DNA from: Paractinoplanes atraurantiacus
GTDB lineage: Bacteria; Actinomycetota; Actinomycetes; Mycobacteriales; Micromonosporaceae
Length of the DNA: 64,000 bases
Assembly (NCBI RefSeq): GCF_900215205.1
Contig: NZ_OBDY01000021.1
Coordinates: 120,059 to 184,058, forward strand
Reading direction: 5' to 3'
Numbering within the stretch: position 1 is the first letter of the stretch; the number at the start of each line of letters is the position of its first letter. Shown piece by piece: positions 42,704-51,590 of the stretch. Under the pieces are notes generated by a model, which was not told the origin of the DNA, made no database searches, and saw only the letters and a program-made list of their open reading frames with translations. The translations under genes and the position numbers were made by a program.

Positions 42704-43618
42704 ATGCGCATCGGCATCGTCATCCTCCCCGACCAGCGCTGGTCCGTCGCCGGGCGGCGCTGGCAGCGCGCCGAGGAGTACGGCTTCGACCACGCCTGGA
42801 CCTACGACCACCTCGGGTGGCGCGACCTCGTCGACGGCCCGTGGTTCGACGCCGTGCCGACGCTGACCGCCGCGGCCATGGTGACCCGGCGGATCCGTCT
42901 CGGCACCTGGGTCGCCTCGCCCAACTTCCGGCACCCGGTGCACTTCGCCCGCGAGGTCACCGCGATCGACGACATCTCGCAGGGCCGGCTGATGCTCGGG
43001 CTGGGCGCGGGCGGCGTCGGCTTCGACGCCGAGGTCATCGGTACGCCCGAGCTCACCCCCGGGCAGCGCGTCGACCGCTTCGCCGAGTTCCTCGATCTGC
43101 TCGACCGCGTGCTCGGCGACGAGCCGGTCGATTATCGGGGCGATTACTACACAGCCGTGAACGCCCGCGGCAATCCCGGCCCGGTGCAGCGGCCGCGGCC
43201 GCCTTTCGTCGTGGCGGCCGGCGGCAAGCGGGCGCTGCGGCTCGCGGCCCGGCACGGCGACGGCTGGGCCACCACCGGCGTGGCCGGGGTGGCCGGCGGC
43301 GCCAACTTCAGCGTGCCCGAGAGCGCCGAGAAGTGGTGGGAGTCGGTGGCCCGGCTCTCCTCAGCTTTCGACGAGGCGCTCGACGAGGCCGGCCGCGCCC
43401 GCGACGCGATCCCGCGCTATCTGAACCTCGACTCGTCGCCGGTCTATTCGATGAGCAGCGTGGAGGCCTTCACCGACGCGGTGGGCCGCGCGGGCGACCT
43501 CGGCTTCACCGACGTCATCACCCATTGGCCGCGCGAGCGGAGTTGGTACGCCGGCGACGAAAAGGTGCTGGAATCGGTCGCTTCCCGGCTGCCGAGGCTC
43601 CGCGCGGGCGGAGCCTAA
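42704..43618 (+). CDS. LLM class F420-dependent oxidoreductase
   Basis: A 304-residue luciferase-like TIM-barrel protein. GIVILPDQRWSVAGRRWQRAEEYGFDHAWTYDHL opens the barrel. AIDDISQGRLMLGLGAGG is the family signature and PPFVVAAGGKRALRLAARHGDGW the later cofactor-site block. It probably uses F420 regenerated by the FGD-like enzyme. It starts 14 bp after the marR gene and may be in its operon. Confidence 0.87.
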   Translation: MRIGIVILPDQRWSVAGRRWQRAEEYGFDHAWTYDHLGWRDLVDGPWFDAVPTLTAAAMVTRRIRLGTWVASPNFRHPVHFAREVTAIDDISQGRLMLGLGAGGVGFDAEVIGTPELTPGQRVDRFAEFLDLLDRVLGDEPVDYRGDYYTAVNARGNPGPVQRPRPPFVVAAGGKRALRLAARHGDGWATTGVAGVAGGANFSVPESAEKWWESVARLSSAFDEALDEAGRARDAIPRYLNLDSSPVYSMSSVEAFTDAVGRAGDLGFTDVITHWPRERSWYAGDEKVLESVASRLPRLRAGGA

Positions 43619-43635
43619 TCAGCGGGTGGGCCTAA

Positions 43636-43986
43636 TCAGCGGCCGTTGGCGGCGCGGTAGGCGTCGGTGACACCCTGCGGAATGCGGCCGCGCTCGGAAA
43701 TCTGGTGTCCGTTGGCGACGGCCCACTCGCGGATCAGCCGGTTTTCGTCGCGGGAGCTGGCGGTGCGGCCGCCGGGGCCGCGACGAGCCGGGATGCGCCC
43801 GGTCGAGGCACGGCCGAGCCGGGTGCCCGCGCTGATGTACGGGTCGAGAGCCTTGCGGAGCTTACCCGCATTGGCCTCGGAAAGGTCGATCGTGTAGTTA
43901 ATACCGTCCAGACTGAACTCGACCGTGCGATCGGCCTTCTTTCCGTCCAGATCGTCGATCAGAGTGGTGATTACTTGCCGCGCCAT
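43636..43986 (-). CDS. lsr2: Lsr2 nucleoid-associated protein
   Basis: A 116-residue H-NS-like silencer that bridges AT-rich DNA. The N-terminal oligomerisation domain (MARQVITTLIDDLDGKKADRTVEFSLDGINYTIDLS) and the C-terminal AT-hook-like domain with the RGR motif (SERGRIPQGV) are both intact. Start is the ATG at 43986. Actinomycetes often have more than one copy; this one is full length. Confidence 0.96.
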   Translation of the reverse strand: MARQVITTLIDDLDGKKADRTVEFSLDGINYTIDLSEANAGKLRKALDPYISAGTRLGRASTGRIPARRGPGGRTASSRDENRLIREWAVANGHQISERGRIPQGVTDAYRAANGR

Positions 43987-44190
43987 GACGACTCCCGAGT
44001 AGTAATCCGACCAACCGCGGTGCAAGTGTTGCTCGCCGCGGGTTCCCGCGCAACTGTTTCTCTCGAATAATTCGCCATTCTTTTGACGCGGACACCGGGC
44101 CGGTATTCAAATGGCGGCCCGTCATTACCGGTAATCGGCGGCGGATAGCTCGGTTGGCCCCGCGGCGGCGCATCACTTAGGGTCACTGGC

Positions 44191-44622
44191 ATGAGCGAGC
44201 GCGACGACGACTGGCGGGAAAAGCGCCGGCAGGCCGTCGCCGGTCATGCGGCCGCGATCCAGGAGAGCCGGGCGGCCGAGGCCCGGGAGGCGGCGGCGCT
44301 GCTGGCCGACTTCGTGCGGCGTGCCGCCGAGCGTGATATTCATCCACAAACGTTGATGGCTCGAACCTTCGACGGACGATCCACGTACCGAACTCATGTG
44401 CGCGGGTGGTACCTGAAATCGAATCGTTCCGTCGCCGTCGGCGAGGACGGTGAGTACTACGTGCTCACCGTGCCGGCGTCGTGGCGGGCCCGGTTCGCCG
44501 GGGCCGACCTGTCGCCGAGCGTCCCCCGCCTGATCGTCGGCGCCGGTGGCGGCGACGGCGAGACGCTGCCCCTCGCCCAGTTGCTCACGAAGCGACTCGA
44601 AGCTGGAGTTTCCTGGCCTTGA
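44191..44622 (+). CDS. Hypothetical protein upstream of carboxypeptidase
   Basis: A 143-residue soluble protein. The N-terminal helix is charged (WREKRRQAVAGHAAAIQESRAAEAREAA). A second half with THVRGWYLKSNRSVAVGEDGEYYVLTVP looks like a small beta domain. Its stop overlaps the TTG start of the carboxypeptidase gene, so the two are translationally coupled. Family not recognised. Confidence 0.75.
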   Translation: MSERDDDWREKRRQAVAGHAAAIQESRAAEAREAAALLADFVRRAAERDIHPQTLMARTFDGRSTYRTHVRGWYLKSNRSVAVGEDGEYYVLTVPASWRARFAGADLSPSVPRLIVGAGGGDGETLPLAQLLTKRLEAGVSWP

Positions 44623-45881
44623 TCCGCTCCATCCTGGCGTCCCTCTCGGCCGTCGCCCTGCTCATCCCGGTCGCGGCGTCCCCCGCTGAAGCCGCTCAAG
44701 CCGCCGCAGCCGCCGCGCCGGCCATCCCCTGCCCCAAGCCGAAGGTGGCGCCGCCGGCCGGTGTGCCGGCCCGGCCCGTGCCGCCGGCCGACGACCCGGT
44801 CGGCTTCGCGATCGGCGGCGACGCCCTCGCCACCCACGGCCTGGTGATCCCGGCCGGCGTGAAGCAGCCGCCGGCGGTCACCGCGACCACCTGGATGGTG
44901 GCCGACCTCGACACCGGCGAGGTACTCGGCGGCTGCGGCCCGCACGTCTACCAGACCCCGGCCAGCGTGCAGAAGACCCTGCTGGCGGCCACCGCGATCG
45001 GCAAGCTCGACCCGAAGAAGCAGATCACCGTCACCGCCGACGACCTGAAGATCGAGCCGGGCAGCTCGGCCGTCGGCCTCGTGGTCGGCGGCAAGTACAC
45101 GATCTCCACGCTCTGGCTGGGCCTGCTGCTCAACTCGGGCAACGACGCGGCCAACGCGCTGGCCCGGCTGGCCGGTGGCGGCGGCAAGGACGGCGTGGCC
45201 AAGACGGTGGCCGCCATGAACGACACCGCCCGGCGCCTCGGCGCTTTCCAGACCCACGCCGTGACGCCGTCGGGTCTCGACGGCAAAGGGCAGTTCACCA
45301 GCGCGTACGACCTGGCTCTGATCGCCCGCGTGTGTTTCGCCAACGCCGACTTCCGCAAGTACGCGCTGACGAAGGTCGCCCAGATGCCGGCGCAGCCGGC
45401 GCTGAAGAAGGGCGGCTTCCAGTTCCAGAACGAGAACAAGCTGATCTACAAGTACCCGGGCGCGCTCGGCGGCAAGACCGGCTTCACCCAGCTCGCCCGG
45501 CACAGCTACGTGGGCGCGGCCCAGCGCAACGGCCGGCGCCTCGTGGTGACCCTGCTCGGCGCCGAGGCGCGGCCGCAGCGCGGCTACGACCAGGGCGCCG
45601 CGCTGCTCGACTGGGGTTTCTCGCTCCCGGACGATGCCTCGGTCGGCAAGCTGGTCACCCCGGAGGAGACGGCCGCGAAGAGCGCCGCCCCGTCGCCGAT
45701 CCCCGAGCCGGCCACCACCGGCAACCAGGCCGCCGCGGCCGCCGACACCCGCCCGACCTCACCGCAGCTTCTCTCGGTCGCGGCCGCCGCCTCGGTGGCG
45801 CTCCTGCTGGCGGCCACTCCCCTACTGCTCTTGCTCACCCAGCGCAGACGTACAAGAAAACCTCGGAAGTCACGTCAGTAG
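44619..45881 (+). CDS. D-alanyl-D-alanine carboxypeptidase (PBP5 family)
   Basis: A 420-residue exported serine peptidase that trims the terminal D-Ala of peptidoglycan stem peptides. A signal peptide (1-27) and a Pro/Ala linker precede the penicillin-binding domain with S116-VQ-K119, S173-G-N and K286-T-G. A C-terminal membrane helix and Arg/Lys-rich stop-transfer tail anchor it. The TTG start is chosen because it overlaps the previous stop, follows GGAG and begins the signal peptide exactly. It overlaps the convergent DUF456 gene by 12 bp. Confidence 0.93.
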   Translation: MIRSILASLSAVALLIPVAASPAEAAQAAAAAAPAIPCPKPKVAPPAGVPARPVPPADDPVGFAIGGDALATHGLVIPAGVKQPPAVTATTWMVADLDTGEVLGGCGPHVYQTPASVQKTLLAATAIGKLDPKKQITVTADDLKIEPGSSAVGLVVGGKYTISTLWLGLLLNSGNDAANALARLAGGGGKDGVAKTVAAMNDTARRLGAFQTHAVTPSGLDGKGQFTSAYDLALIARVCFANADFRKYALTKVAQMPAQPALKKGGFQFQNENKLIYKYPGALGGKTGFTQLARHSYVGAAQRNGRRLVVTLLGAEARPQRGYDQGAALLDWGFSLPDDASVGKLVTPEETAAKSAAPSPIPEPATTGNQAAAAADTRPTSPQLLSVAAAASVALLLAATPLLLLLTQRRRTRKPRKSRQ

Positions 45882-46367
45882 CAGGCCGAAGACCCAGATG
45901 ACGCCGACGGCCAGGGCGGTCGTGAACTCGATCAGCATGGCCATGCCGGCGGCGGCCAGGGCGTGCTTGGTCGACGGCCAGGCGCGCTCGTGGCCGAGGC
46001 GCTGGAGCTCGACCAGATAGACGCCGAGCACGAAGCCGATCACGATGCCGATCACCGGGATCACGAAGAAGCCGATCACCCCGAGAACGCCGCCGGCGAA
46101 CAGCGCCGTATTGGGCACGCCCACGCTCTTGAGCCGCTTTCCCGGCACCAGATATTTGACCGCCGCCCCGCCCAGCGCCACCAGCGTCGCCACCGCCAGC
46201 ACCACCCAGCGCCCGGCGCTGTCCGAGCCCAGCAGCGCCCAGAGCAGCACCCCGGCCCAGCTCAGCAGCAGCCCGGGCAGCACCGGGATCACCACGCCGA
46301 CGATCCCCACCGCGATCGCCAGCCCCGAGATCAGCGTGATGACCCCATGGGAGTCGCTCAGATCCAT
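45870..46367 (-). CDS. DUF456 family membrane protein
   Basis: A 165-residue protein with about four hydrophobic segments. The first hairpin AVGIVGVVIPVLPGLLLSWAGVLLWAL and the glycine-rich GGVLGVIGFFVIPVIGIVIGFVLGVYLVEL are typical of the DUF456 family, for which no function is known. The ATG at 46367 begins MDLSDSHG. Confidence 0.87.
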   Translation of the reverse strand: MDLSDSHGVITLISGLAIAVGIVGVVIPVLPGLLLSWAGVLLWALLGSDSAGRWVVLAVATLVALGGAAVKYLVPGKRLKSVGVPNTALFAGGVLGVIGFFVIPVIGIVIGFVLGVYLVELQRLGHERAWPSTKHALAAAGMAMLIEFTTALAVGVIWVFGLLLT

Positions 46368-46518
46368 GCCCCCACGGTGTCAGAAACCCTCAAGTGAGCG
46401 AGAGCAACCACGCTGCACCCCTTTACGACTGCACCGGGAACCGGCCGAGGCCGAACTTCCCCATGTACGCCGGAGAGCCCGACGGAACGGGCCGCCGACA
46501 AACATGGGGGAAACGCAC

Positions 46519-47442
46519 ATGACCAGCATCGCGAACGCTGCCGACATCAACGCCGACAACGCCTCCGCCACGGTGCTGTCCGCCGCCGAGCAGGAGGAGT
46601 ACATCCGCGCCCACATGCCGCTGGTCGGCCACCTGGTGCGCGACATGCTCAGCCGCATCCCCAACCACATCCACCGCGACGACCTGACCAGCGCCGGCCT
46701 GCACGCCCTGGTCACCGCCGCCCGCGGCTGGGACCCGCAGCGCGGCATCCCGTTCCACCGCTTCGCCAGCACCCGCATCCGCGGCGCCATCCTCGACGAG
46801 CTGCGCTCGCTCGACTGGGCGACCCGCTCGGTGCGGACCAAGGCCCGCGCCACCGACACCACCCGCCAGGCGCTGACCACCGCCCTGGGCCGCACGCCGA
46901 CCACCGACGAGCTGGCCCAGGCGCTCGGCACCACCGCCACCGAGCTCAAGCAGACCGACACCGACGTGCAGCGGGCCACCGTCCTGTCGCTGCAGGGCTT
47001 CACCACCAGCTCGGCCGACGACCTGGTCACCGAGAAGAACCCGGGCCCGGAGGACATGCTGCTGCGCCGCGAGCAGATCGGCTACCTGCACCACGCGATC
47101 GGCTCGCTGCCGGAGCGCCTGCAGGTCGTCATCACCGAGTACTTCCTGCACGAGCGCCCGATGGCCGACATCGCGGCCGACCTGGGCGTGACCGAGTCGC
47201 GGGTGTCGCAGCTGCGCGCCGAGGCGCTGTCGCTGCTCAAGGACGGCCTCAACACCCACCTCGACCCGGAGCTGGCCCCGGTGCCGGACAACCCGGAGAG
47301 CATCACCGCGCGCCGCCGCGCCACCTACTACGCCAACATCGCGGGCAGCACGTCGGTGCGCTCCCGCCTGGAGCTGACCAACGCGCACGGCCACACCAAG
47401 TACGGCAACGGCCTTCTGCGTACGCCCGCCACCGCCGCCTGA
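46519..47442 (+). CDS. FliA/WhiG-family RNA polymerase sigma factor (copy 1)
   Basis: A 307-residue group 3 sigma factor. Region 2 (YIRAHMPLVGHLVRDMLSRIPNHIHRDDL through ELRSLDWATRSVR), region 3 and region 4 (DIAADLGVTESRVSQLRAEALSLLKDGL) are intact. FliA proteins transcribe flagellar genes and WhiG sporulation genes; in zoospore-forming Actinoplanes relatives several copies exist. A 40-residue tail after region 4 is shared with the copy at 50476-51318. Start is the ATG at 46519 (GGGGGA upstream); 46504 is possible. It ends at a strong terminator. Confidence 0.9.
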   Translation: MTSIANAADINADNASATVLSAAEQEEYIRAHMPLVGHLVRDMLSRIPNHIHRDDLTSAGLHALVTAARGWDPQRGIPFHRFASTRIRGAILDELRSLDWATRSVRTKARATDTTRQALTTALGRTPTTDELAQALGTTATELKQTDTDVQRATVLSLQGFTTSSADDLVTEKNPGPEDMLLRREQIGYLHHAIGSLPERLQVVITEYFLHERPMADIAADLGVTESRVSQLRAEALSLLKDGLNTHLDPELAPVPDNPESITARRRATYYANIAGSTSVRSRLELTNAHGHTKYGNGLLRTPATAA

Positions 47443-47446
47443 CGTG

Positions 47447-47475
47447 AAAAGGGGCCCCCTCGGGGGCCCCTTTTT
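47447..47475. terminator. Bidirectional intrinsic terminator
   Basis: AAAAGGGGCCCC-CTCG-GGGGCCCCTTTTT: a 12-bp stem including the A/T flanks, with T-tracts on both strands, exactly between the convergent sigma-factor and helD genes. Confidence 0.93.
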
Positions 47476-47476
47476 C

Positions 47477-49777
47477 TCATGCCAGCGAGCTGAGCACCTT
47501 CGGCAGGTCGGCCGTGTGCAGCACGCCCAGGCGGCGGGTGGCCCGGGTGACCGCCACGTAGAGATCCGACAGGCCGCGCGGGCTCTCCGCGATGATCTCG
47601 TCGGGCTCGACCACCACCACCGCGTCGAACTCCAGGCCCTTGGCCTGCCGCACGGTCATCAGCGCGACCTGGTTGAGCAGGTCGGGCTGCTCGCCGACGG
47701 CCGCGCCGGGCACGGCCTCGACCAGGGCCCGGCCCAGATCGGCCTCGCGGCCCTCCGGCACGAGAACGCCGACTCGGCCCTCTCCGGCTTCGGCGGCCTC
47801 CACCCGTACAGCCGCAATCACCTCAGCCGCCAGCGCGACCGCCGGCACCCGCAGTGACCACGGCGCGACGCCGGCCGACCGCACCGAGCGGGGCGGCTCC
47901 AGCGCCGGGTCGACCGCCGCCAGGACGTCGGCCGCCACCGCCATCACCTCCGACGGCGTGCGGTAGTTCACCGTCAGCTCGACCAGGTTCCAGCGCTGGC
48001 CCACGTACGGCTCGAAGACCTGCTCCCACGTCGTCGTGCCGGCCAGCTCGGAGGTCTGCGCGACGTCGCCGACCACCGTCATCGACCGGCTCGGGCAGCG
48101 GCGCATCAGCAGCCGCCACGCCATCGGCGACAGCTCCTGGGCCTCGTCGACGATCACGTGACCGAAGACCCACGTGCGGTCGGCCGCGGCCCGCTCGGCG
48201 GCGGTACGCGTGTCGAGCACCTCGTGCCGCTCGACGAACGCGCCCGCCTCGACCACGTCCAGCGCGGAGAGGATCTCCTCTTCCTGGTCCTCGAAGTCGA
48301 GCGAGCGGGAACCGGCCAGGATCTCGAGCACACCCTCGGCGTAGTCGACGGCCTCGCGCCGCTGCCGGGCCGCCTCGCGGGCCCGCAGCGTGTCGTCCAC
48401 GCCGAGCAGCTCGGCCAGCTCGTCGAGCAGCGGCACGTCGGCCGGGGTCCACTTGGCGTCGCGGTCGCGCAGCAGCAGCGCCCGCTCCCCGGCGGTGAGC
48501 GCGGCGCCGGCCGACTCCAGCCGGTCGGCGTCCGACAGCAGGTCGCGCAGCACCTGGCGCGGGGTCAGCACCGGCCAGAAGTCGAACAGCGCCCGCTGCA
48601 CGTCGACGTCCTCGCGCAGCTCACGCCGGGTCTCGGCCAGATCGGCCTCGGACAGCAGGTTCTCACCGCCGAGCGGGTCGGTGCCGATGCGCTCGGCGAT
48701 CTGCAGCGACAGCGCGTGGATGGCCTCGGTCACGAACATGGCCCGGGCCACGTTGTGCGGGCGGCCGGAGCGGCGGGCCGCGGCCCGCGCGTCCTCGAGG
48801 ACGGCCCGCTCGATGCGCAGCGGGTAGCCGTCGTGGTCGACCTCGGCGAAGGTCTCGGGCACGGTCTGCCGGTCGGCGACCGCCTGGGCCAGCACGTCGA
48901 GCATGACCAGGCGGCCCTTGACCGCGGCCGCGGCCGACGGCTCGACGGCGCGGGCGCGCACACCGGGGAACATGTCGCCCAGGGTGGCCAGCAGCACACC
49001 GGTCTCGGCGAGCGACGGCAGCACCTGCGAGATGTAGCGCAGGAAGGTCGGGTTGGGCCCGAGGATCAGCACACCCTGCTTGGTGAGCTGCTGCCGGTAC
49101 GTGTAGAGCAGGTAGGCCGCGCGGTGCAGCGCGACCGCGGTCTTGCCGGTGCCCGGCCCGCCCTGCACGACCATGACGCCGGCCAGGCCGGCCCGGATGA
49201 CCTCGTCCTGCTCGGCCTGGATGGTCTCGACGATGTCGCGCATCCGGCCGGTGCGGTTGGCGGTCAGGGCGGCCAGCAGGGCGGCCTCGCCGGTCACGTC
49301 CTCGCGGCCCCCGGCCGCGGCGCCGTCCTGCAGGTCGAGCACCTCGTCGTCGATGCCGGTCAGCACCCGGCCCTTGGTGCGCAGGTGCCGTCGTCGCGTC
49401 ACGCCGTCCGGTGAGACCGCGGTGGCCAGGTAGAACGGGCGGGAGGCGGGCGCGCGCCAGTCGACCAGCAGCGGGTCGCGGTCGTGCTCCTCGGCCGAGA
49501 GGCCCAGGCGGCCGATGTAGAGCGGCGCCTCGCCGCCGGCGAAGTCGAGCCGGCCGAAGAGCAGGCCGTTCTCCACCGCGTTCATCTGGGCGAGCTGCTC
49601 GGCGTAGTGCGCGCGCTGGGCCTCACGCTGCGTGCGGCCCTGCGGCGTGCCGCCGGACTCCAGCAGGATGCCGCGGAGCCGGTCGTCGGCTTGAGCGCGC
49701 AGGCTGTCCAGCCGGCCGTAGAGGGTGGTGAGGTACGCCTGCTCGGAACGGAGGTCGTCCGATGCGGAGCTTGACAA
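47477..49777 (-). CDS. helD: HelD/HelR-type RNA polymerase-associated ATPase
   Basis: A 766-residue UvrD-like motor that binds RNA polymerase and releases stalled complexes; actinobacterial HelR members also protect from rifamycins. Walker A is QGGPGTGKTAVALHRAAYLLY, Walker B HVIVDEAQELSPM, followed by VVGDVAQTSE, VNYRTPSEVM and the final AKGLEFDAVVVVEP and LYVAVTRATRRL. The N-terminal coiled-coil (SEQAYLTTLYGRLDSLRAQADDRL) is the arm that enters the secondary channel. The TTG at 49777 is chosen for its correct spacing from AAGGGG, whereas the nearer GTG touches the ribosome site. No rifamycin-associated promoter element was recognised. Confidence 0.9.
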   Translation of the reverse strand: MSSSASDDLRSEQAYLTTLYGRLDSLRAQADDRLRGILLESGGTPQGRTQREAQRAHYAEQLAQMNAVENGLLFGRLDFAGGEAPLYIGRLGLSAEEHDRDPLLVDWRAPASRPFYLATAVSPDGVTRRRHLRTKGRVLTGIDDEVLDLQDGAAAGGREDVTGEAALLAALTANRTGRMRDIVETIQAEQDEVIRAGLAGVMVVQGGPGTGKTAVALHRAAYLLYTYRQQLTKQGVLILGPNPTFLRYISQVLPSLAETGVLLATLGDMFPGVRARAVEPSAAAAVKGRLVMLDVLAQAVADRQTVPETFAEVDHDGYPLRIERAVLEDARAAARRSGRPHNVARAMFVTEAIHALSLQIAERIGTDPLGGENLLSEADLAETRRELREDVDVQRALFDFWPVLTPRQVLRDLLSDADRLESAGAALTAGERALLLRDRDAKWTPADVPLLDELAELLGVDDTLRAREAARQRREAVDYAEGVLEILAGSRSLDFEDQEEEILSALDVVEAGAFVERHEVLDTRTAAERAAADRTWVFGHVIVDEAQELSPMAWRLLMRRCPSRSMTVVGDVAQTSELAGTTTWEQVFEPYVGQRWNLVELTVNYRTPSEVMAVAADVLAAVDPALEPPRSVRSAGVAPWSLRVPAVALAAEVIAAVRVEAAEAGEGRVGVLVPEGREADLGRALVEAVPGAAVGEQPDLLNQVALMTVRQAKGLEFDAVVVVEPDEIIAESPRGLSDLYVAVTRATRRLGVLHTADLPKVLSSLA

Positions 49778-49779
49778 TG

Positions 49780-49795
49780 CCACTCCCCTTAGTGG
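49780..49795 (-). promoter_or_regulatory. Hairpin presenting the helD ribosome site in its loop
   Basis: CCACT and AGTGG arms (5 bp) flank a six-base loop which, in the minus-strand message, is AAGGGG, the ribosome site of the helD TTG start at 49777. The stem is short, so its effect is uncertain. Confidence 0.4.
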
Positions 49796-49810
49796 TATCA
49801 TTCCCGGGTC

Positions 49811-49836
49811 AGCGACCCTTTAAGGTCGCTTTTTTT
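49811..49836 (+). terminator. Plus-strand terminator in the helD leader
   Basis: AGCGACC-CTTTAA-GGTCGCT is followed by a run of seven T on the plus strand. This is a textbook intrinsic terminator, but it points away from helD with no annotated plus-strand gene before it. On the minus strand the same arms form a leader hairpin preceded by A's. Confidence 0.7.
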
Positions 49837-49951
49837 GTGCCAGCAAACGGTCAGGATAGCGCAGGTTACGGTCGCCCCGGAAAGTGTCAGCTATCGGTCA
49901 CTGTTCCCGGCGAGCCGTTACTGAGAACGGCCGATCTGGATTAACACGGTC

Positions 49952-50467
49952 ATGAACCGCATCCACCCGTTCCGACGTCTCGGCGCGCTGACCCTCGTCG
50001 CCGCCACCTCCCTCACCCTCACCACCGCCTGCACCGGCGACGACGACGCCCCCGCCGGCAACGCCGCCCAGGCCGCGCAGGGCGGCCCCGAGGCCAAGAC
50101 CATCGACGGCGCCCGCGCCGCCGCGCAGACCGTGTTCGACCGCTTCTCCGGCGGCGACTTCGCCGGCGCCTGGGAGATGTACACCGCCGCCGGCAAGCAG
50201 GCGATCAGCAAGGACGACTACGTCAAGCTGAACGTGGCCTGCTCCCGCAAGGGCCTGGCGATCCAGCTGACCAGCGCCCGGATGGAGGGCACGGACCGCG
50301 CGATCGTCATCGCCAAGCAGCTCGTGGCCGCCCAGTCGTACACGATGGTGTACGAGGGCGACGCCTGGAAGCTGGAGCCCGCCAAGGAGGGCCTGGCCCT
50401 CTACAAGCAGGGCGCGGCCAAGGCGATCGCCGCCCAGAAGAAGGCCGGCACCTGCGCCAACCAGTAA
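49952..50467 (+). CDS. Lipoprotein, NTF2-like
   Basis: A 171-residue lipoprotein. The signal peptide ends at the lipobox TTAC (LTLTTACTGDDD). After an Ala/Gly linker, FDRFSGGDFAGAWEMYTAAGKQAISKDDYVKL and the following strands look like an NTF2/DUF4878-like cone fold for ligand binding. It is attached outside the membrane. No partner gene indicates a role. The stop is 9 bp from that of the convergent sigma gene. Confidence 0.75.
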   Translation: MNRIHPFRRLGALTLVAATSLTLTTACTGDDDAPAGNAAQAAQGGPEAKTIDGARAAAQTVFDRFSGGDFAGAWEMYTAAGKQAISKDDYVKLNVACSRKGLAIQLTSARMEGTDRAIVIAKQLVAAQSYTMVYEGDAWKLEPAKEGLALYKQGAAKAIAAQKKAGTCANQ

Positions 50468-50475
50468 CGCCTCGC

Positions 50476-51318
50476 CTAGGCCGCCACCGGTACCGGCAGT
50501 CCGTCCGGTCCGGTGACGGCCAGGCGGGTCTTCAGCGTCCCGCGGCTGGCGATCTGGTCGTAGTACGCCGTCCGCCGGCGGGCCACACAGCCCTCCTTCG
50601 ACGGGGCGGCCAGGGCCGGGTCGAGGTGCGTGTTGAGCCCGTCCTTGAGCAGCAGCAGGGCCTCGGCCCGCAGCTGTGACACACGCGACTCGGTGACGCC
50701 CAGATCCTCGGCGATCCGGGCCATCGGCCGCTCCTCGAAGAAGTAGCCCTGCACCACCGCGCGCAGCCGGTCCGGCAGCGCCTCGATCGCGTGCCGCAGA
50801 TAGCCCAGCCGCTCCCGCCGGATCAGCATCTCCTCCGGCCCGGCGCTCGGCTCGGTCACCATGTCGTCGGCGCCGGCCGTGGTGAAGCCCTGCAGGCTGA
50901 ACACCACGGCCCGCTGCACGTCGTCGTCGGCCGACTCGATGTCCTCGACCGAGCAGCCCAGCCGGTCCGCCACCTCCTGTGCGGTGGGGTTGCGGCCCAG
51001 CTCGGCGGTGAGCTCCTGGCGGGCCGAGTCGGTGCGCCGGGCCCGCTGCCGCACCGAACGGCTGGCCCAGTCGAGGCCGCGCAGCTCGTCCAGCAGGGCG
51101 CCACGCACCCGGGCCGCGGCGAACCGGGCGAACGGCACACCGCGCGAGTCGTCGAAACCGCGGGCCGCGTGCACCAGCGCGGCGTACCCGGCGGACATCA
51201 GGTCGTCCCGGTTGACGTGGGCCGGAACCCTCGCGAGCATCTCGCGGACCAGGTGGCCGACGAGCGGCATGTGCTCCTGGACGATGTCGGCGCGACGGCG
51301 ATCGTCTCCGCTCATCAT
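50476..51318 (-). CDS. FliA/WhiG-family RNA polymerase sigma factor (copy 2)
   Basis: A 280-residue paralogue of the sigma factor at 46519-47442. The same blocks occur: VQEHMPLVGHLVREMLARVPAHVNRDDL, ELRGLDWASRSVRQRARRTD, SLQGFTTAGADDMVTE and RIAEDLGVTESRVSQLRAEALLLLKDGLNTHLDP. The tail after region 4 (ARRRTAYYDQIASRGTLKTRLAVT) also matches that copy, which points to duplication in this lineage. ATG 51318 or 51315, after AGGAGA. It diverges from the DEAD-box helicase gene. Confidence 0.9.
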   Translation of the reverse strand: MMSGDDRRRADIVQEHMPLVGHLVREMLARVPAHVNRDDLMSAGYAALVHAARGFDDSRGVPFARFAAARVRGALLDELRGLDWASRSVRQRARRTDSARQELTAELGRNPTAQEVADRLGCSVEDIESADDDVQRAVVFSLQGFTTAGADDMVTEPSAGPEEMLIRRERLGYLRHAIEALPDRLRAVVQGYFFEERPMARIAEDLGVTESRVSQLRAEALLLLKDGLNTHLDPALAAPSKEGCVARRRTAYYDQIASRGTLKTRLAVTGPDGLPVPVAA

Positions 51319-51590
51319 GGGGGGTCTCCTCGCGTACCGGCCGGTGGGGGGAGTTCCGGCGCTGAGGAGAAAGGTGATCCTCGCTGAGTGCTGTTCGGGT
51401 CCCGTTCGGGTGCAGGCGGGTTGCATCTCCCCGAACGGGTACACTTGATCTCGCGGTCCGCACTGTCTTGCCTCGGGCCGTCACCGGACCGGTCTCAACG
51501 GTCCGACGGATCGGCCACCACGCGCCGCGACTGAGAACAAAGTCTGCGCCGGGCAGGACGACCCCTCGACCCATCTGGAGCAACCGCTAC

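Noticed and set aside
43987..44190. Possible tRNA or small RNA in the AT-richer spacer between lsr2 and the next gene
   Set aside because: No cloverleaf, CCA end or terminator hairpin could be found. It is treated as the divergent promoter region.
49777..49950. Rifamycin-associated element upstream of helD
   Set aside because: I looked for the long inverted repeat reported before HelR-type genes; the leader contains only the two hairpins described and no such element.
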